64,000 nucleotides of DNA from Rhynchopus euleeides (GCA_963210315.1 OY723284.1:930001-994000); one strand, 5' to 3'; shown: positions 1-13,165, counted from the first letter of the stretch. The notes: generated by a model not told the origin, from the sequence alone. A program made the numbers and translations.

Positions 1-2075
1 GCTCATCCCACCTCTCGTGCATGTTGTTGCTGTCGCTGTCACATCACCAAACCAGTCTGCGAATGTGGGATGGCTGCCCATAGCTTCCGGTCACTGAGGG
101 GGATGAATGAGAAAACGGGCCTCAGACGATGGATGCGTAGCCATTCCCGCAGAGGGTGATGCAATCTCGACGAATACACTGATGTCTTTCTGAAAACCCA
201 CGCAGGTGAGTGATGCCACATCCACCCTCGAGCATGCCGAAGGGCCAATCTTTCTTATCTGAAGATTCCGCGCGCTTCGTGGCAATGATAACCCCGTGAT
301 GCATCAGGGCATCAGTGGTCTGAACACCCACGCACTATGGATCTTCTAAAGCGGTGTGGATCGCACCGAGCGCAGTTGCTCTTTGATGTGGGTTACACTG
401 CCACACATCCTGCACACCTCATCACAAACTTCATCAAAAAAACCACGCCAAGCAATTTGAACTTTGCAGCATCTCTGGATGCATCATGCAGGGACGGAGA
501 TCACGGTGTTGACATTCACAGGGCACAATGTGCCGGGCTAGGGTCGGGCCAGGCGGTATTCTGTTTATCAACCCCCACCCCTCCCAGTTATTGTGGCGTT
601 CAGGCAGAATCGTCATAACCAGAAAGAGTTCCAGAACGTTTCGTTCTTCCCAAATTCTTCGGAACAACAATGGGTGGGGGAGAGGGGGCATGCATGTCAG
701 AAGCTGTGGGGGGGGGGGGGGCGGGGGCGAAAAAGAACCAACTCGTGGAGGGGGGAGGGGGGTTGAGGGAGCAAAATACTCACTCTGCTTGCCAGGGGGC
801 GGGGGTGGTGGGGGGTGGGGGGGAAGGATGCAACGGTGCCTGTGCACGGAGCGCTGCCACAGGTTCGTGCAAAAGAAAAGAAGAAAAGATCGCTGCTCTT
901 CCAATAAAAAGGACCACCCAGCGCCCTGGGGATACATCAGAGGACACTCCCACAGCCCTGAACCTGTGCAGTGGTTGGGCTGGGGCCTGGGCGACAATCA
1001 CAGAACTCACGTGCGAGAAACTATAGGATGCGGACAACAGGACATGACCACCACCACCCATCTTTACAAATCATCAAACCCACAGGGTGGGGGTAGTGAA
1101 ATCGAAGGGAAAAAATGGAGCAGCGAGCCAACTCTCTCGCTCTCCCTTCACTCATTGTGCGGGGTTGCGTCCGAGATGGGGCAAGGGTGGGTGGGTTGGT
1201 GGGGGTGGGGCGCTTTGAATAACTTTTTCAAATAAAATGGCACGACGAAGGCAAGGCATCGGTTCATCACGAGCTAGAATCTGTTTTTGCTGCTAACCCA
1301 CTGCTACCCCCCCCCCCCACCCACCCCCCAAATACAGAAAAAGAAAACAAGAATCATCACCAGAGAAAACGAAGAAAATCACACGGGTGTGGGGAAGGTG
1401 AGAGAAAGCAGGACAACTCATCGTTTGAAAACACGAGAGGAGGAGGACGGTTTGTGGGGACAGGGGCAGAAAATAGAGGACGGTTTTGCTGCTCCACAAC
1501 ACACCGCCACCAACTACCTACCAGGAGGGCGGGGGCGGGGGCGGAGGGGAGGGGATGCAAGGTGCAAAATTAGTCCCACAGGCTAAAACCATGGGAGGAG
1601 GCATGGCAAGCCTGAATCTCCACCTTTCCCTTCCCTTCCCTCCCCGGGGTGCGGTGGTGGGTGTTTTTTTTGGTGGGCCGAGAGAAGACTCTCTTGTTGC
1701 CCCCCCTCTCCCCTCTCCCCGGAATCCAAGAGAGAACGGGGGGTTTTTTTTGTGCTAGAATTTGAAAAACTGCAACGCAAACAAAATAAAAGGCGCCGAC
1801 CCCACCCATGGCTCCCCCGGAGCCAGCTTCATGCTTCATCAGCACCGCCATCCCTCTTGCACCCCTTAATTTGAACAAACCGTGACATGAGCTCTCAGCA
1901 GCCACCGCCCCGGTGAAAGGGGAGGCTACTATCTGGGGTTCTTCTGCCCTGCTGCGTTTGCTCTGTGGCAGTCGATACTGCGTCGTCCAGAGGCACCCGA
2001 GGGCGTCACAAAGTTTGCCAAGTCACTTGAGAGGGGGAGGGGACTGGAGAGGAGGGGGAGGGGGAGGGGGGCGAG
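1..2075. other. gene-poor G-rich low-complexity sequence
   Basis: No open frame here resembles a protein family on either strand. The plus strand carries repeated poly-G and GGGA/GGGT tracts (about 700-830, 1180-1215, 1520-1555), with a poly-C run near 1309 and purine-rich stretches. Possible short exons or untranslated sequence cannot be excluded. Confidence 0.5.
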
Positions 2076-2545
2076 AGGAGATGTCACTTCCAGACGTTGC
2101 CATGAGAACACGTATCATTAGGAGGAGGAGGGGGAGGAGGGGGGGGGGTGAGAGGAGATGTCACTTCCAGACGTTGCCATGAGAACACGTATCATTAGGA
2201 GGAGGAGGGGGAGGAGGGGGGGGGGGTGAGAGGAGATGTCACTTCCAGACGTTGCCATGAGAACACGTATCATTAGGAGGAGGAGGGGGAGGAGGGGGGG
2301 GTGAGAGGAGATGTCACTTCCAGACGTTGCCATGAGAACACGTATCATTAGGAGGAGGAGGGGGAGGAGGGGGGGGGTGAGAGGAGATGTCACTTCCAGA
2401 CGTTGCCATGAGAACACGTATCATTAGGAGGAGGAGGGGGAGGAGGGGGGGGGTGAGAGGAGATGTCACTTCCAGACGTTGCCATGAGAACACGTATCAT
2501 TAGGAGGAGGAGGGGGAGGAGGGGGGGGGTGAGAGGAGATATCAA
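2076..2545. repeat. minisatellite, 73-78 bp unit, six copies plus a partial
   Basis: A head-to-tail array. Each unit begins GAGAGGAGATGTCACTTCCA, passes through GTTGCCATGAGAACACGTAT and ends in an AGGAGGAGG / poly-G tail. Copies start near 2076, 2149, 2227, 2302, 2378 and 2455; a truncated one starts near 2530. The units look identical except for the length of the final G run (about 7-11), which sets the period. This suggests very recent expansion or homogenisation. The minus-strand frames across it merely translate the repeat. Confidence 0.95.
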
Positions 2546-3914
2546 ATGAACGGACCACGGGGGGGGGGTATCGAAGGCGAGCGGGTTCGAGATCGAGTGA
2601 GCACTCAAGACGCCGAAAAGGCAACCGGTAGCGCCGAGGACAGGTTCGTCTCGCAGCTGCTGCAGCACGAGGTAGGGGGGGGGGGGTGGGGGAGGAGGAG
2701 GAGGGGGGGTGGGAGTGTGTGCGTGTGTTTTGATTTACGTCGAGAAAAGCAAGGGCGCACAGTCGACCTACGGAGGGATAATTTCCTACGTTGCGCGAAG
2801 AACCTATGTGAGATGATTCTGGGGGAAGAGAGACGGGTGGGGGGAGTGTGTGAGATGGAGAGAATCCTTGTTTTGCAGGCGGTTGCTGGCGTGATGTGGC
2901 CTCCACTGTACACACACACACACACGGATCACCTATTTGCTCTCTTCTTCTTCTGATCGTTGACACGCTCCCCCCGCCCCCAGTGAGTGGTTTCGCCAAG
3001 CAAGTTGGCCTGCTGGAGAGCGAGCGCGAGAGAGAGCCGTGGTATTGTGGACACCACGGGTGGGCTTCGCTCTGTGTCACTGCGTGTCAAGACACTGTTG
3101 GGGGCCTTTGCTCTAAAGTGCAGAACAGCCAGGGAGCTGACTACCAATATAGGCTGCACCCTGACACACTTTGGCACAGAGTGAAGGCCGGTGGGCCACT
3201 TTGACAGGCAATTCCAAACAACCCGCGCGCAATTTTCCGGGGGAATTTCAAGAAAAAGAGAGGGAGAAAGAGAGATCATGAGATAGATTTGATACCCTTC
3301 CCGGGTTGCCCTCCGCTCCCTCCGGCGACTAGTGATTTTTTCACCCCCTCCCCGGTGCGGCCAACCTTGATGACGGGATGTTGGCTATTTAACATGCCAC
3401 TCTTTGAACGATTTTGTGTTGATTAGTTTTTTGTTTTGCACAAATCTCTCTCGCCTTCACGCCACCCGAATGATTCTTTATCTGGAAGTGAGAAGAGAGG
3501 TGTCGGCTGTGTTCCAACACAGGGGCGGACAGCCTGGCCAATTGGGCTGAAACGTTGAGCGAAGCTTCTGCACTCACATGGACGGTTGTCTCCACTCGCT
3601 CCTCTCTCTCTGACGAGATAACGAGATTGTCATGCATGGGGCTGCATTGGAGGAATATTGAACGATTTTAAGCGATGATAAACGATGCTCCCAGCACACT
3701 TGTTGGGTCGATGAACAACCTCCTGGTGTCGTAAGGCCAGGCAGTGGCATACACACCGTTGGCAGCAGGCGTATACAGCAGGGTAGGTCGGTGATGAGTC
3801 AATAGTACTATCAAAGAAGAATAGACAACAAAGTGCCCCCTGTGCTTGGCATTTACAGCAGGGGGGACTGGGGAGGGTATGGGTGGGGTATCAGGAGAAA
3901 GAAAATGCCAGGTA
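2546..3914. other. no gene seen; microsatellite and G-rich sequence
   Basis: Holds a G-rich block near 2676-2712 and a short CA run at about 2910-2925. Two copies of the TTGAACGATTT word lie at about 3403-3415 and 3658-3690. No supported coding region. Confidence 0.4.
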
Positions 3915-5108
3915 TGGGGTAATACCGCCTGGTCGAATTCACACCATCTCAAACCATTTCACAAAATTTCACAAAAAATAGCAAAATTTCGTCAGCTGAT
4001 TGAGGGTGTGATATGAGGGTTCTATCCAACAAGGATATCAAGGCGGCACTTTCAAAGTCCTGCCAAGGACAGCGCCACGTGGGTGTGTGCTTCTGATATA
4101 TGTTATGTCATCATGTGAACCCTCCCCAGCGTGTGCCAACATCCCTGACACGCTCACGAAAAGCATGACACGGAGAAAACAGGTGCCGAAACAACCTGCC
4201 GAGCACACGGGTGGTGCCACGTTGATCCACGCAGCGATCTCCCATGACAGGAAGCCTTGTCGCCACGGCAGAGTCGCCGCGGACTGTGGGAGAGGTGTCG
4301 CCAGCAAAATTTCGCGGTGCAAAATTTGTGAATTTTTGTGAATTTTTGCGACTTCTGCGACTTTTTGTGACTTTTTGCGACTTTCTGCGCCTTCTTGCGT
4401 TTTGGGCGGTGCTGGCACTTGGGCACTAATGGCGGATGCAGTGGTTTGGGTTTATGGAAAAAGGGTGGTGGACGTGATGCCCAACTCCTCCTGAAGGTAC
4501 GCATTGTATCTGCTGCGCCAGCTGGGGAAACACGGCCCGGGGCCGTGCCACCCTGCAGCCACTGCAGGAAGTGCTGCCTCAGGGTTCCTCGGCAGTGGAC
4601 CAACGCACATTGGCCGTGTGTGTCAGCGTCCGTCTTGGATCTCACAACGGTCACGCCATCTCCCACCCCTGAGGTCGCTGCTCTAACGAAGGTGCGCGGC
4701 ACAGGTCGTGGAGATCCACGAAACGGCAAGCAGTGGCGAACTGCAAGGCAAATCCTTGCCCTGGGGTGTCTGGGACCTACCCTACCCCCCTTGGTGCTGG
4801 GGACAGAGGGGGGGTACCCGACCCCCTTCGGTCTCAAACCATTTCACAAAAAATCGCAAAAAATAGCAAAGCGTCACAAAAAATATCAGGCTTCGCAAAA
4901 AATCACACGCTCTCAAACCATTTCACAAAAAATCGCACAATCGCGAACCATTTCACAAAAAAATCACAAAAAATAGCACAATTGGAAACCATTTCACAAA
5001 AAATCGCAAAAAATAGCAGCGCGGTTTTTGTGAATTTTTGTGAATTTTTGGGGCGTCGTTCTTCGTTTTTGGGAGACGCTGTGAATTCGCCAAGGCGGTA
5101 TTACCCCA
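3915..5108. mobile_element. non-autonomous DNA transposon, 1194 bp, with reiterated subterminal motifs
   Basis: The ends are inverted repeats: TGGGGTAATACCGCC at the left and GGCGGTATTACCCCA at the right, and similarity continues inward through GAATTCACA. AGGTA flanks both sides (3910-3914 and 5109-5113), a candidate 5 bp target duplication. Both subterminal zones are built from variants of the word TTTCACAAAAAATCGCAAAA, on opposite strands at the two ends (about 3955-3995 and 4850-5050). The middle (about 4430-4830) has open frames I do not recognise and no transposase motif. Superfamily unknown. Confidence 0.75.
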
Positions 5109-5180
5109 AGGTAAAAGTTATTTTACTTGTCCAAACGAAAATGGAGACTGCCGGAGGCACAAAAAAAAACAACACTCTGG

Positions 5181-5289
5181 GGGGGCCCTCGCTACGAGTC
5201 ACTGTGAGTCACGAGTCGTCAGTTGTCAGCCAAACATGGCTGACTTCTCACTTTTTCTCACTCAGTCACACTTGGTAGCGAGGGCCCCC
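5181..5289. mobile_element. 109 bp MITE (copy 1), 3 bp TSD
   Basis: A small inverted-repeat element starting GGGGGCCCTCGCTAC and ending GTAGCGAGGGCCCCC. TGG stands immediately on both sides. A second copy of exactly the same length is at 9840-9948. The 3 bp duplication and G-rich ends would suit a PIF/Harbinger- or CACTA-type mobiliser, but no transposase in the window matches. Confidence 0.85.
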
Positions 5290-6867
5290 TGGGACAGGAA
5301 ATGTAAACAAACAGCTCCAAGCTACCTCGAGCTGCCGCGCACACTTGTGCCCTGTGTGAAGTAGCATTGGGGAAGTGTGCTAAAACTTCAGCAGAGAACG
5401 TGACGATTATCATTTCTTGAATAGTTTCTTCTTCGCAGTACCCTCGCTTGATTTGTCATGAAAACATCAAAATGTTGAGGGGGGGGGGTGGGGGGTGAGA
5501 GATCAAAATTCGGAGTTTTCGAGGATTTTTCGGAAAGCCCAGGGCAGACAAGGGTGGAGGAAAGAGAGAGAATGGGGAAAAAGGGGGGTGGTTGGAAAAC
5601 AGCGAAGGAGGACGAGACGGCAAACAGGTCGGAATACAAAGCGCATGCGTGTGTGATTTCTGGCGTGCATCTGGCTAAACCTCACGCGGGATAGTCACAC
5701 CATGTGTGATGATGAGGTACATCCCACACTGCGCCACAGCAGAAACCCGCTCAGGTTAGAGTGCAGGGGCAACTCAGGGTCCATTCGGAGGCCATACCCA
5801 GAATAGCGAGGATGCGCAGCGTGGGCTGCAGCAGAACACCACTCAGCCACAAAGAGACCCCCCCCCCCCACACCTCACTGCTAAGCCCCCCCGACGCACG
5901 GCGGCGTTGCTAGCACATTCGGGTCAGCGACCCCCCTCTTCACGTGCTCAAACGTGAGGGGGGTCTGAGGCGTCAGGTCCGCAGCCATCCTGGCAGTGCA
6001 GAGGAAGAGCGTGCAGAAGGAGCAGAGCCAGCCGCAGGAAGGGGGAGAAGAGAGGGGTCGTGTGAAGTCGAGAAACAAAAAGACTTTGGGGCGATGCGTT
6101 CCTTGTTTGTACGAACGGTCCCCATGGCTGCTAGCAGGGCGGGGGAGGGGGGGCTGTCTTCAGCAGGGATACCGAAACGCGCGGCACGAGTCTTTTCATT
6201 TTTTAGTGCGGTGGAATAGAAAAATATCCAGCTGTTCTTCCAAAAGGTAAAGCGCAGAGAGTCGACTCCCTGTCACGTGATCTCAGATACAGCCGGGAGG
6301 TGTGTGGTGTGTGTGTGTGTGTTGATCACTTTTAAAGGTGGGTTAACCCTGCACGGGTCCTAGCCCACCCTGTGGGTGTGTGTGTGTGGGAGGGGAGGAG
6401 AAGCGCTACAATTATGGGTTCAGGCGGGTGTGTGAATCTGCAAAAAAAAATCGGACTACCTTAAGCTGCCAGATAGAATCACGCTGTCCAGCAACTGTAA
6501 AGAAAACAGCTCGGCGGACTACTTTTCGTTTGAGACACACCTCATGTCAAGGCGCGGTGGAACGCCGTGTGACGGTGTCCATTCTGAGGCTTCGGAAAAA
6601 AATGGGGTGTGGGGGGTTCTGCTGCGAACCGCAATGCGGCAGAAGTATGAAATAACCTGGTGCGTCTGCTGTCACCTGCACTCCGAGGAAAGAGAAAATG
6701 GCAAAAAAAAATGTGGACGAAACCGGTTCGAAACGAGGGGGGGGGGGGCATTGGTTGGAAATGGGTTCGAAAAAGAGGGGGTGTGGGTTGGGGATGGGTG
6801 CTTCACGAAATAACCCGGATTGCTGCTTGTTTGTGCGCAAAAGCCAGGGGGTGGGGGGGGGGGGTGC
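5290..6867. other. no gene seen; G-rich sequence with one dispersed repeat
   Basis: Contains G tracts, a poly-C run near 5860, GT microsatellites near 6305-6320 and 6376-6388, and the dispersed repeat annotated at 6095-6246. No supported gene. Confidence 0.4.
6095..6246 (+). repeat. dispersed repeat, copy 1 (partner at 28.8 kb)
   Basis: Shares a series of blocks, in the same order and spacing, with 28811-28918: TTGTTTGT.CGAACGGT, GCAG...GATACCGAA, GGTC or AGTC followed by a T run, TTTTTAGTGCG, and AGCTGTTC.TCCAAAA. Copy 1 has a G-rich insertion in the middle. No end repeats or coding capacity are visible, so it may be a SINE-like repeat or a small RNA gene family. Confidence 0.6.
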
Positions 6868-7732
6868 AAGGCTGGCAGCAAATTTTTACTGCACTTTACT
6901 GCACTTTATTTTACTGCATTTTACTGCATTTTATTGTATTTTATTTTCCGGATTTTTGGATAAAGTGCATGGTCCTTAGTGGTGCCTTGGGCTTCGCATA
7001 CGTACAGCTGGGAGGACCACTATGGACAGGCCAAATGCTGGAGTCACACCCACTTTACAGAGGTGCAGCCACGTCTGCAAGTTTGCGGACAGCCGCAAAC
7101 CCGCAGAAGATGGCAAAAAGTACCGCTCCTGCACGGAGGTTCTCCTGAAGGTCACAGGGACGCACCAAGGCTCCGGCAGAGAATGCAGGCCGGGATGGAT
7201 GTGCCCTGCCTATGTTGGGTCGGTGGGTTCGCAGGACCTGATCGGTGCGGCCTCCGCCTGGCTTCAGTCCTGCTTTGAGTGCTTTCAGTCCGCTCTGATG
7301 TCCAGCCTCCCCGAACGGGATGGTGAAGAACCCGTACGCCAGAGCTCAGCTGTACAACGTCCGAGGAAGGTGGACTGCCCACCGCACACCGCCGTGCTGG
7401 TCCGCCCTGCTGCGCCTGCGGTGCTGGGGTGCGCCTGCTGCCTGATTGGCCCCGGCACTCGGAAGCAGCATCAAGCATGCCGAACAGCAGCAGGGCGGGC
7501 CTGGCGGGGGCACTGCCTTGGTGGCCTTGTGTTGGCCAGAGTGGGCGGATCAGGGTCCCCTGGCACGGCAGGTCAGCATCCTGCCCACCGTCACGCCGAG
7601 CCACCCCTACAACACGCTCTCCTGCACTTTATTGCACTTTACTGCATTTTACTGCACTTTACTGCATTTTATTGCACTTTATTTTATTTTATGTTTTTTA
7701 TTTTTAAAATGCAGCATTTGTCCAGCCTTGGG
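6868..7732. mobile_element. possible non-autonomous element with ACTGCA-rich flanks
   Basis: CAAGGCTGG at the left (near 6870) and CCAGCCTTG at the right (near 7722) form short inverted ends. Inside each end is a zone of ACTGCACTTT / ACTGCATTTT repeats (about 6885-6945 and 7618-7690), both in the same orientation. The GC-rich middle has open plus-strand frames with several cysteines but no motif I can name. A patch of the same motif on the other strand lies at 13200-13220. No clear target duplication. Confidence 0.45.
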
Positions 7733-9839
7733 GGGGTGGACAATGGCAGGAGTGGTTACTAGTAATATCATAAGATCCAGGGAGAGGGGGGGGGGGGGAA
7801 GACGATGAGTGCAACTAGGTGTCCTTGTCAGCTCCACTCATCAAACGACAGGCGGCGATTCTTCGTTGCTGAGCCGCCCATCAAGAATGCTGGTTCCCCG
7901 GTCCGATCCAAAGTACACCCTCCCAAAAGGCAGTTCTTGCGTCAGCGCAGGAGAGTGGCCCACAGAGTGCCGTGGAGGGTTGGTTAACGTTCCCGGTTTG
8001 GTTTATTTTTCTCGAATTTTGCGGAAGTTCCCTCGTCAGAACAAGAGAGAGAGGGCACCATCCAGAACATACATCAACTCCGGTAGAATACCGGCAGAGC
8101 GAGCACCGGATGTACCCTCACATATTCCCATGGTCAAACGCACCTCGAACGTTGAACGAGGATTGTCCGTGTTCCTAGCCCCCGAGAGGGTCTGCTGTTT
8201 CACGTTCTTCTGGCCGCACGGTGACCATTCCGTTCGCTTCCCGTTTGTGATTTGGATCTCCTGATCGTCACTTGCGATGGGAAACAATGGAGGAGGGCCG
8301 GGAGGCGACTTGGCTTTTTGTCACTCGCATCCGTGCAACACACATGCATGCGGCGCATGAAGGCTTGGCATCCCAACGGTTTCTTCTTTTATGAACACCG
8401 CATGAATCACATTCGGATTGGGATGCGGGTATGCCTCACTGAGTTCGGGTGGAGAGGGTGTTAACACTGCGACCCCCGAGCCTTGCCTACGGAACCGAGC
8501 AACCGGTGTCGAATCGGTCCAAGTATGACCGAACCAAAAAAAAATATGCGGGCTATTCAACCCGGTCGTTTATAGGTCGGCCTGTGGCTTATAAAAGAAA
8601 GTTCTCAGCACCTTCATTCCATCCTCCCGATGGCCTTGCCTTGCAAAGACCTCGGGTGGCACATTTGTCAGTTTCGGATGCGTGTGCAGGAAGGAATCAG
8701 GGCACAAAGGGGGTCAGACAGTATGGCATCGGTTTGAACGATTTGAACGATTTTTGGCCGTGCTCGTAGCATTCCCCGTTGAGGGGGTCGCTATTTCGTG
8801 TTCTCCTGGCCGCACGGAGGCATTGCCTTACGTCGCCTCTTCCTCTTTTCCTTTGGTGGTGTGTTGGTCTGGCACAGAGGGCGGGACCGTGCTGATATGC
8901 ACAGTGACGACTCTCCCTTTTGTTTTGTGCCCGCCTCCACCGAGATTCGGCTGATGCCTCTCAGACTGGGGGCGGGCGGTCGCCGACGCTGGTTTTCGTA
9001 ACTCGAGTTTTTGGCTCTTTCCGGCGGTCACTCCGAACTCAGAGCAGAAGAAGAAAGAGATCGGGTGGGGTGGGGGGGGGGGGGGGGGGGAGAGAAGAGA
9101 GAGAGAGAGAGATAAAGTAGGTGGGGAGACAGTCGAAGGAGGACGTCACCCCCCCCCCCCGGCACAACGCACAATAAGATACTGCACACCCACGTCCATA
9201 CCCTCACTTCCCTTTCCCACAGGAAGTAACACCCACCCACCCTCCTCTACACACCGTCTCGTGTGCATCTGGGAATCAAGCAGAATCACTTCGGCAAGAA
9301 GTCGCAGTTTCTGGACGGATTTGAAAAGACACGAGGTGGAGAAGAGAGAGCGGTATAAATGGAATGGGATATAGCTAGAGATACCCAGAGACACCTGCCT
9401 TGGTTGGCATTTTATTTTTCCCCCAGTAGAGGGGTGGTGGGTGGGTGTGTGTGTGTGGGGAGGTGGGTGAGTGGGTGCCTACTTGGAACGCTCTGAGCGC
9501 CTCTGAAACCTGGTGTGTTTTTTTTTGAGCATTTTTTTCCAGCCAGAAGCCCCCTCCACACAGCTCTGGATAAACCCGGACACCTCAGAGCGACGTAGGC
9601 ACACATCCCTCCCCCCTCCTCCCTCCCTCCAGAGAATCGGGGACAACAATCAAGTGCCCAGGTGGTCGGTTGCATTATTCAAGTTTTGTTTGCGGTGCGA
9701 TTGGTCACGAGTTAACATGACCGGGTTTCAACGTTTTGCAATTTTGTTGAGCTGAGTGCGTGTTAGAGGGATGGGGGCGTAAAGTTCACGATCTTCGCTG
9801 CATGTCGGCGGGATTCGAGGAGTTTTTTTTCGATCGGTT
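7733..9839. other. no gene seen; microsatellites and G/C runs
   Basis: About 2.1 kb with poly-G (7785-7798, 9066-9090), poly-C (9150-9160) and GT runs (9445-9456). One TTTGAACGATTTGAACGATT motif lies at about 8732-8756. Open frames are short and show no conserved motif. Confidence 0.4.
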
Positions 9840-9948
9840 GGGGGCCCTCGCTACCAGATGTGGCTGAGTGAGAAAAAGTGAGCACCAGCCCACTTCCCCT
9901 CACTGACTGACGAGCTGTGACGAGCTGTGACTGGTAGCGAGGTCCCCC
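9840..9948. mobile_element. 109 bp MITE (copy 2), 3 bp TSD
   Basis: Same family and same length as the element at 5181-5289. Ends are GGGGGCCCTCGCTACCA and TGGTAGCGAGGTCCCCC, with GTT on both sides as the 3 bp target duplication. The inner sequence shares GTGAGAAAAAGTGAG-type words with copy 1 on the opposite strand. Confidence 0.85.
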
Positions 9949-11812
9949 GTTGTCTCTCGAGAATCAACTTCCAACATACAAAATAACAGCCCGGCCTTTG
10001 GACGATTTGAACGATTTGTTTGCCCACACCTCTCGCAGCCACCGGTGAGAGGGGCTGGCGGGAGGTGCCTAAGCATGGCTATCATGCCCGAACGTGAATT
10101 TCTTTTTTGCACCCCCCTTGCTTCCCCCTTTATTTTGCCGCGTCTATTTTCAATGCGCACCGCCCCGCCTTTCTTCTTCGCAAATAACAAAAAGAGATGC
10201 GGCGTTGTTTCGTGCGCCAAAAGGACACCCCCCCCCCCCCCGGGTGGATGGGGGGAACCAAACACAATGAGCGCAAGACGAACTGGAAAGAAAAAAAACA
10301 TCACTCACAACAAACCCGAGAGCCTCGTGCCCCTCCTCCCCTCCCCTCCTCGGCCAACCCAACGCAGTCACTGCCAGTGCTACATATCCTTTTGCCGTTT
10401 TTCTCGGCTTCGATTGGCACTTTATTTGGCTTGGTTTGTGCCCTGTGTCTGAGCGCCCCTTCCGAGGCTTCCTCCCGCCCTGAGTAAACCACCCAGCAGT
10501 TCCTAGACATTTTCATGACCCCTCCACTCTTTGAACGATTTGAACGATTTTTTTCCGTGGCAGGTGTTCCCAGCAGCCCTTGGCGGTGAGAGGGGCCGCT
10601 GCTGATTTTAAACACACCCACGCACCTCCCCTCGTCCCCGTCCTCAAAAGAAGGGTTGACATGACGCTGCATTCTCGAGGACGGAAGGAACGTTCCCCCC
10701 CACACACACAGGCAAACCCAAGGATTGGGACACTGCATCGCAGCGCGACACGCCACGATAATTTGAAGGTGGGTGCCTCGAATCTGCATCAACCCTGCTT
10801 TGTCTTAGCACGCCCCCCCCCCCCCTCTCCTCCCCACCAGTTTATTTTCCGCTCACAGCCTTTGCCAGGGCGCGGTGCAAGCGATGATTATCCTTCTGCG
10901 GGCACACATGCAACCCTTCCCCCCCCCTCTCCCCCCTCCCCCCCACACTCGAACAAGAACCCCGCTGTCCCTGACCTACATCCAGGCGACCACAGGGGGT
11001 CAGGCCCAATACACAAACATTCAATTTCGAGGCGAGCAATCGGAACGTACAGACATAACGAGAAGAACGAGAGCGGGGCGTGGGGGTGGAGTATGGGCAG
11101 TGAATAAAGGCAATAATGTGCCAAGAGGAGTACGGTGTGGAGCCAACCTCCCCTTCACTTTAATTGCAGGGCGGGAGGGTGGGGTAGGGGTGGGAGGGTA
11201 GGGGGTAGGGGTGGTGAATGGCAGGCAAGATTGCCAAAAAAACTACACGAAAAATATAAACCTGGCGGTGGGGGGTGCGGGGGGGGGGGGGGGGGCGGGG
11301 GCGCGGCCTGCCTGTGCCTTCAATGCCGGGACCCTCGTGGCGGTCAGGACGTGTGGGGGGGGGGGGGGGTGAATGTGGTTCGAGAGAAAGGCAAGGCCAT
11401 AAGGCCAGCACCCTTTCACTCAAATGCAGGCGTGTCCGAAGCACAGCAAGGGGCTATTCGACCTGCTGTGCCCGTGTGTGATAGGTGGTCGTGGGGGTGA
11501 GGAGGTGAGGTGCGAAGATGTATTAACAAAATGCCCAACCGATGAATCGCCCGAACCGCAAGGTATGTCCACTGCGGTTTACCGTGCCTGCATGATGTGA
11601 AGGCGGTACACTGGTCTCACGAACGATGTTTGCACTATCGGGAGTGCTATCGCACGAGATGCCGCCAACTCCTCATGCACCGCATGTTCAAACGGGTGGC
11701 ATCGTTCCACAATGACATCTCCGCAAAAAAGAAAAATAAACAAGGGAGGATTCTTCATATTCCTGGATTTCCCGAATTTCCTGGATTTCCCCCGGCCCCT
11801 TAGGCGATTTCA
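9949..11812. other. no gene seen; two GAACGATTT motifs and poly-G/poly-C tracts
   Basis: Copies of the GAACGATTTGAACGATTT motif lie at about 9997-10020 and 10529-10552, each followed within about 35 bases by GGTGAGAGGGG. The rest is homopolymer-rich (poly-C near 10228 and 10812, poly-G near 11280 and 11355). No supported coding region. Confidence 0.4.
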
Positions 11813-13165
11813 GGGCGGACAGGGCGGACATATCCGGACCCGGAAATCCGGGTGTCCGGATGTCCGGGTCCAATTTTGACCCCCCCCCCCCCCCCCCCCG
11901 GACATTTCCCGAATTTCCCGCCCGGACATCCGGACATCCAGAAATGTCCGCCCCGGACAGGGCGGACATTTTCTGGTGTCCGGATGTCCGGGCGGACATG
12001 TCCGGACCCGGAAATTCGGGAAATCCAATTTTGACCCCCCCCCCCCCCGGACATGTCCGGCCAGGACCTCAATAGTTTGATTTTTGGTCCAGAAAATAGT
12101 TTGAAAATTTTTGAAATCTGGGTGCCCAAAAAAAATTTTCCTAAGACCGGCGATTTGTAGGGGGACCCTTTCGAATTTTTTTTTGGAGAAGGGTAAATTG
12201 AACGTTTTTGGCCAAATGAAGCCACTGCGACCATTCCCGGGCCTCGGAAATCAGATTTTTGCCCCTCAAATGCGGTGCCGGTCCGGACAAAAAACCGAAA
12301 AAACCGTGAAAAATGGCCCATTTTCCCCAGCCAAAAATGGGCCAAAAATGCCCCCGGACACCCCCAGAGACATGTCCTAATCCGGGGTGCCAGTAGGGGG
12401 GACCTTTCGAATTTTTTTTCGAGGAGAGGTCAATTGAACGTCTTTGGACATCTGAGGCCACTGCGACCATTCCCAGGCCTCGGAAATGAGATTTTTGGCC
12501 CTCAAATGGGGTACCGGTCCCCACGAAATTCCGAAAAATTCATGAAAATCGAAAGGTCCCACGCACCAAATTCTGCCCAAAAATCGTCAAAAATGGACAT
12601 GTCATATGCAGCAATGGGGCACCAATCACTCCCCAAATTTTGCTCAATGATTCCACGGCAAGCCAGATTTTCTGATCAATTAGTTTGTTTGAGCATGTTC
12701 CTGGCCCTTGTTTGGAAAGTAGATGACCCCTGGCTGGAGAGGACGGTTGTGCTTGACCGGACGGAGAGAGAACCTTCTCCATAACCACCTCCACTCCACA
12801 ATGCCACAAGTGGCAGGAAGGCCGGGTGTTACAGGCCTCAACCAGGGTTCCAAGGCTCTCCACTTCCTGGCTGCGTCAGGGATCACTGGGTACAGCGAGC
12901 AGGATTCCCTGTCCTGACACCCCAGCATGTGCCACCGGAAGAACCCGAAACAGCAGCCGCCCCTCATGGGGGTTGCAAGAGGCACGGAAATCGTTCAAAT
13001 CGGACCAAGTCCGAAAATTCGGCACTTTCTTGGGTACAAATTGCGGTCCGAATTTTTCCGATTTTTTGAAAAAAGGCTAATTCTGTAAGGGGGACCTTTT
13101 CGAATATTTTTTTCGGGCACTTTTTCCACAAGGAAATGTCCGCCCTGTCCGCTACTGTCCACTAC
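11813..13165. mobile_element. non-autonomous element with TCCGGA-type palindromes and 8 bp direct flanks
   Basis: CGATTTCA stands on both sides (11805-11812 and 13166-13173), as expected of an 8 bp target duplication. The ends are imperfect inverted repeats centred on CGGACAGGGCGGACAT. The left third is an array of GTCCGGAC / TCCGGA words split by two poly-C runs (11881-11899, 12038-12048). The middle has a tandem duplication of about 230 bp (from about 12160 and 12390), each unit carrying CCACTGCGACCATTCCC. No transposase is seen; 8 bp flanks suit hAT- or P-type mobilisation. Confidence 0.65.

Noticed and set aside
2076-2545. Possible CRISPR array
   Set aside because: The units are contiguous tandem repeats with no variable spacers, in a eukaryotic context without cas genes.
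2118-2668. Repeated minus-strand proteins containing MFSWQRLEVTS
   Set aside because: They are translations of the minisatellite unit; the repeat explains the frame.
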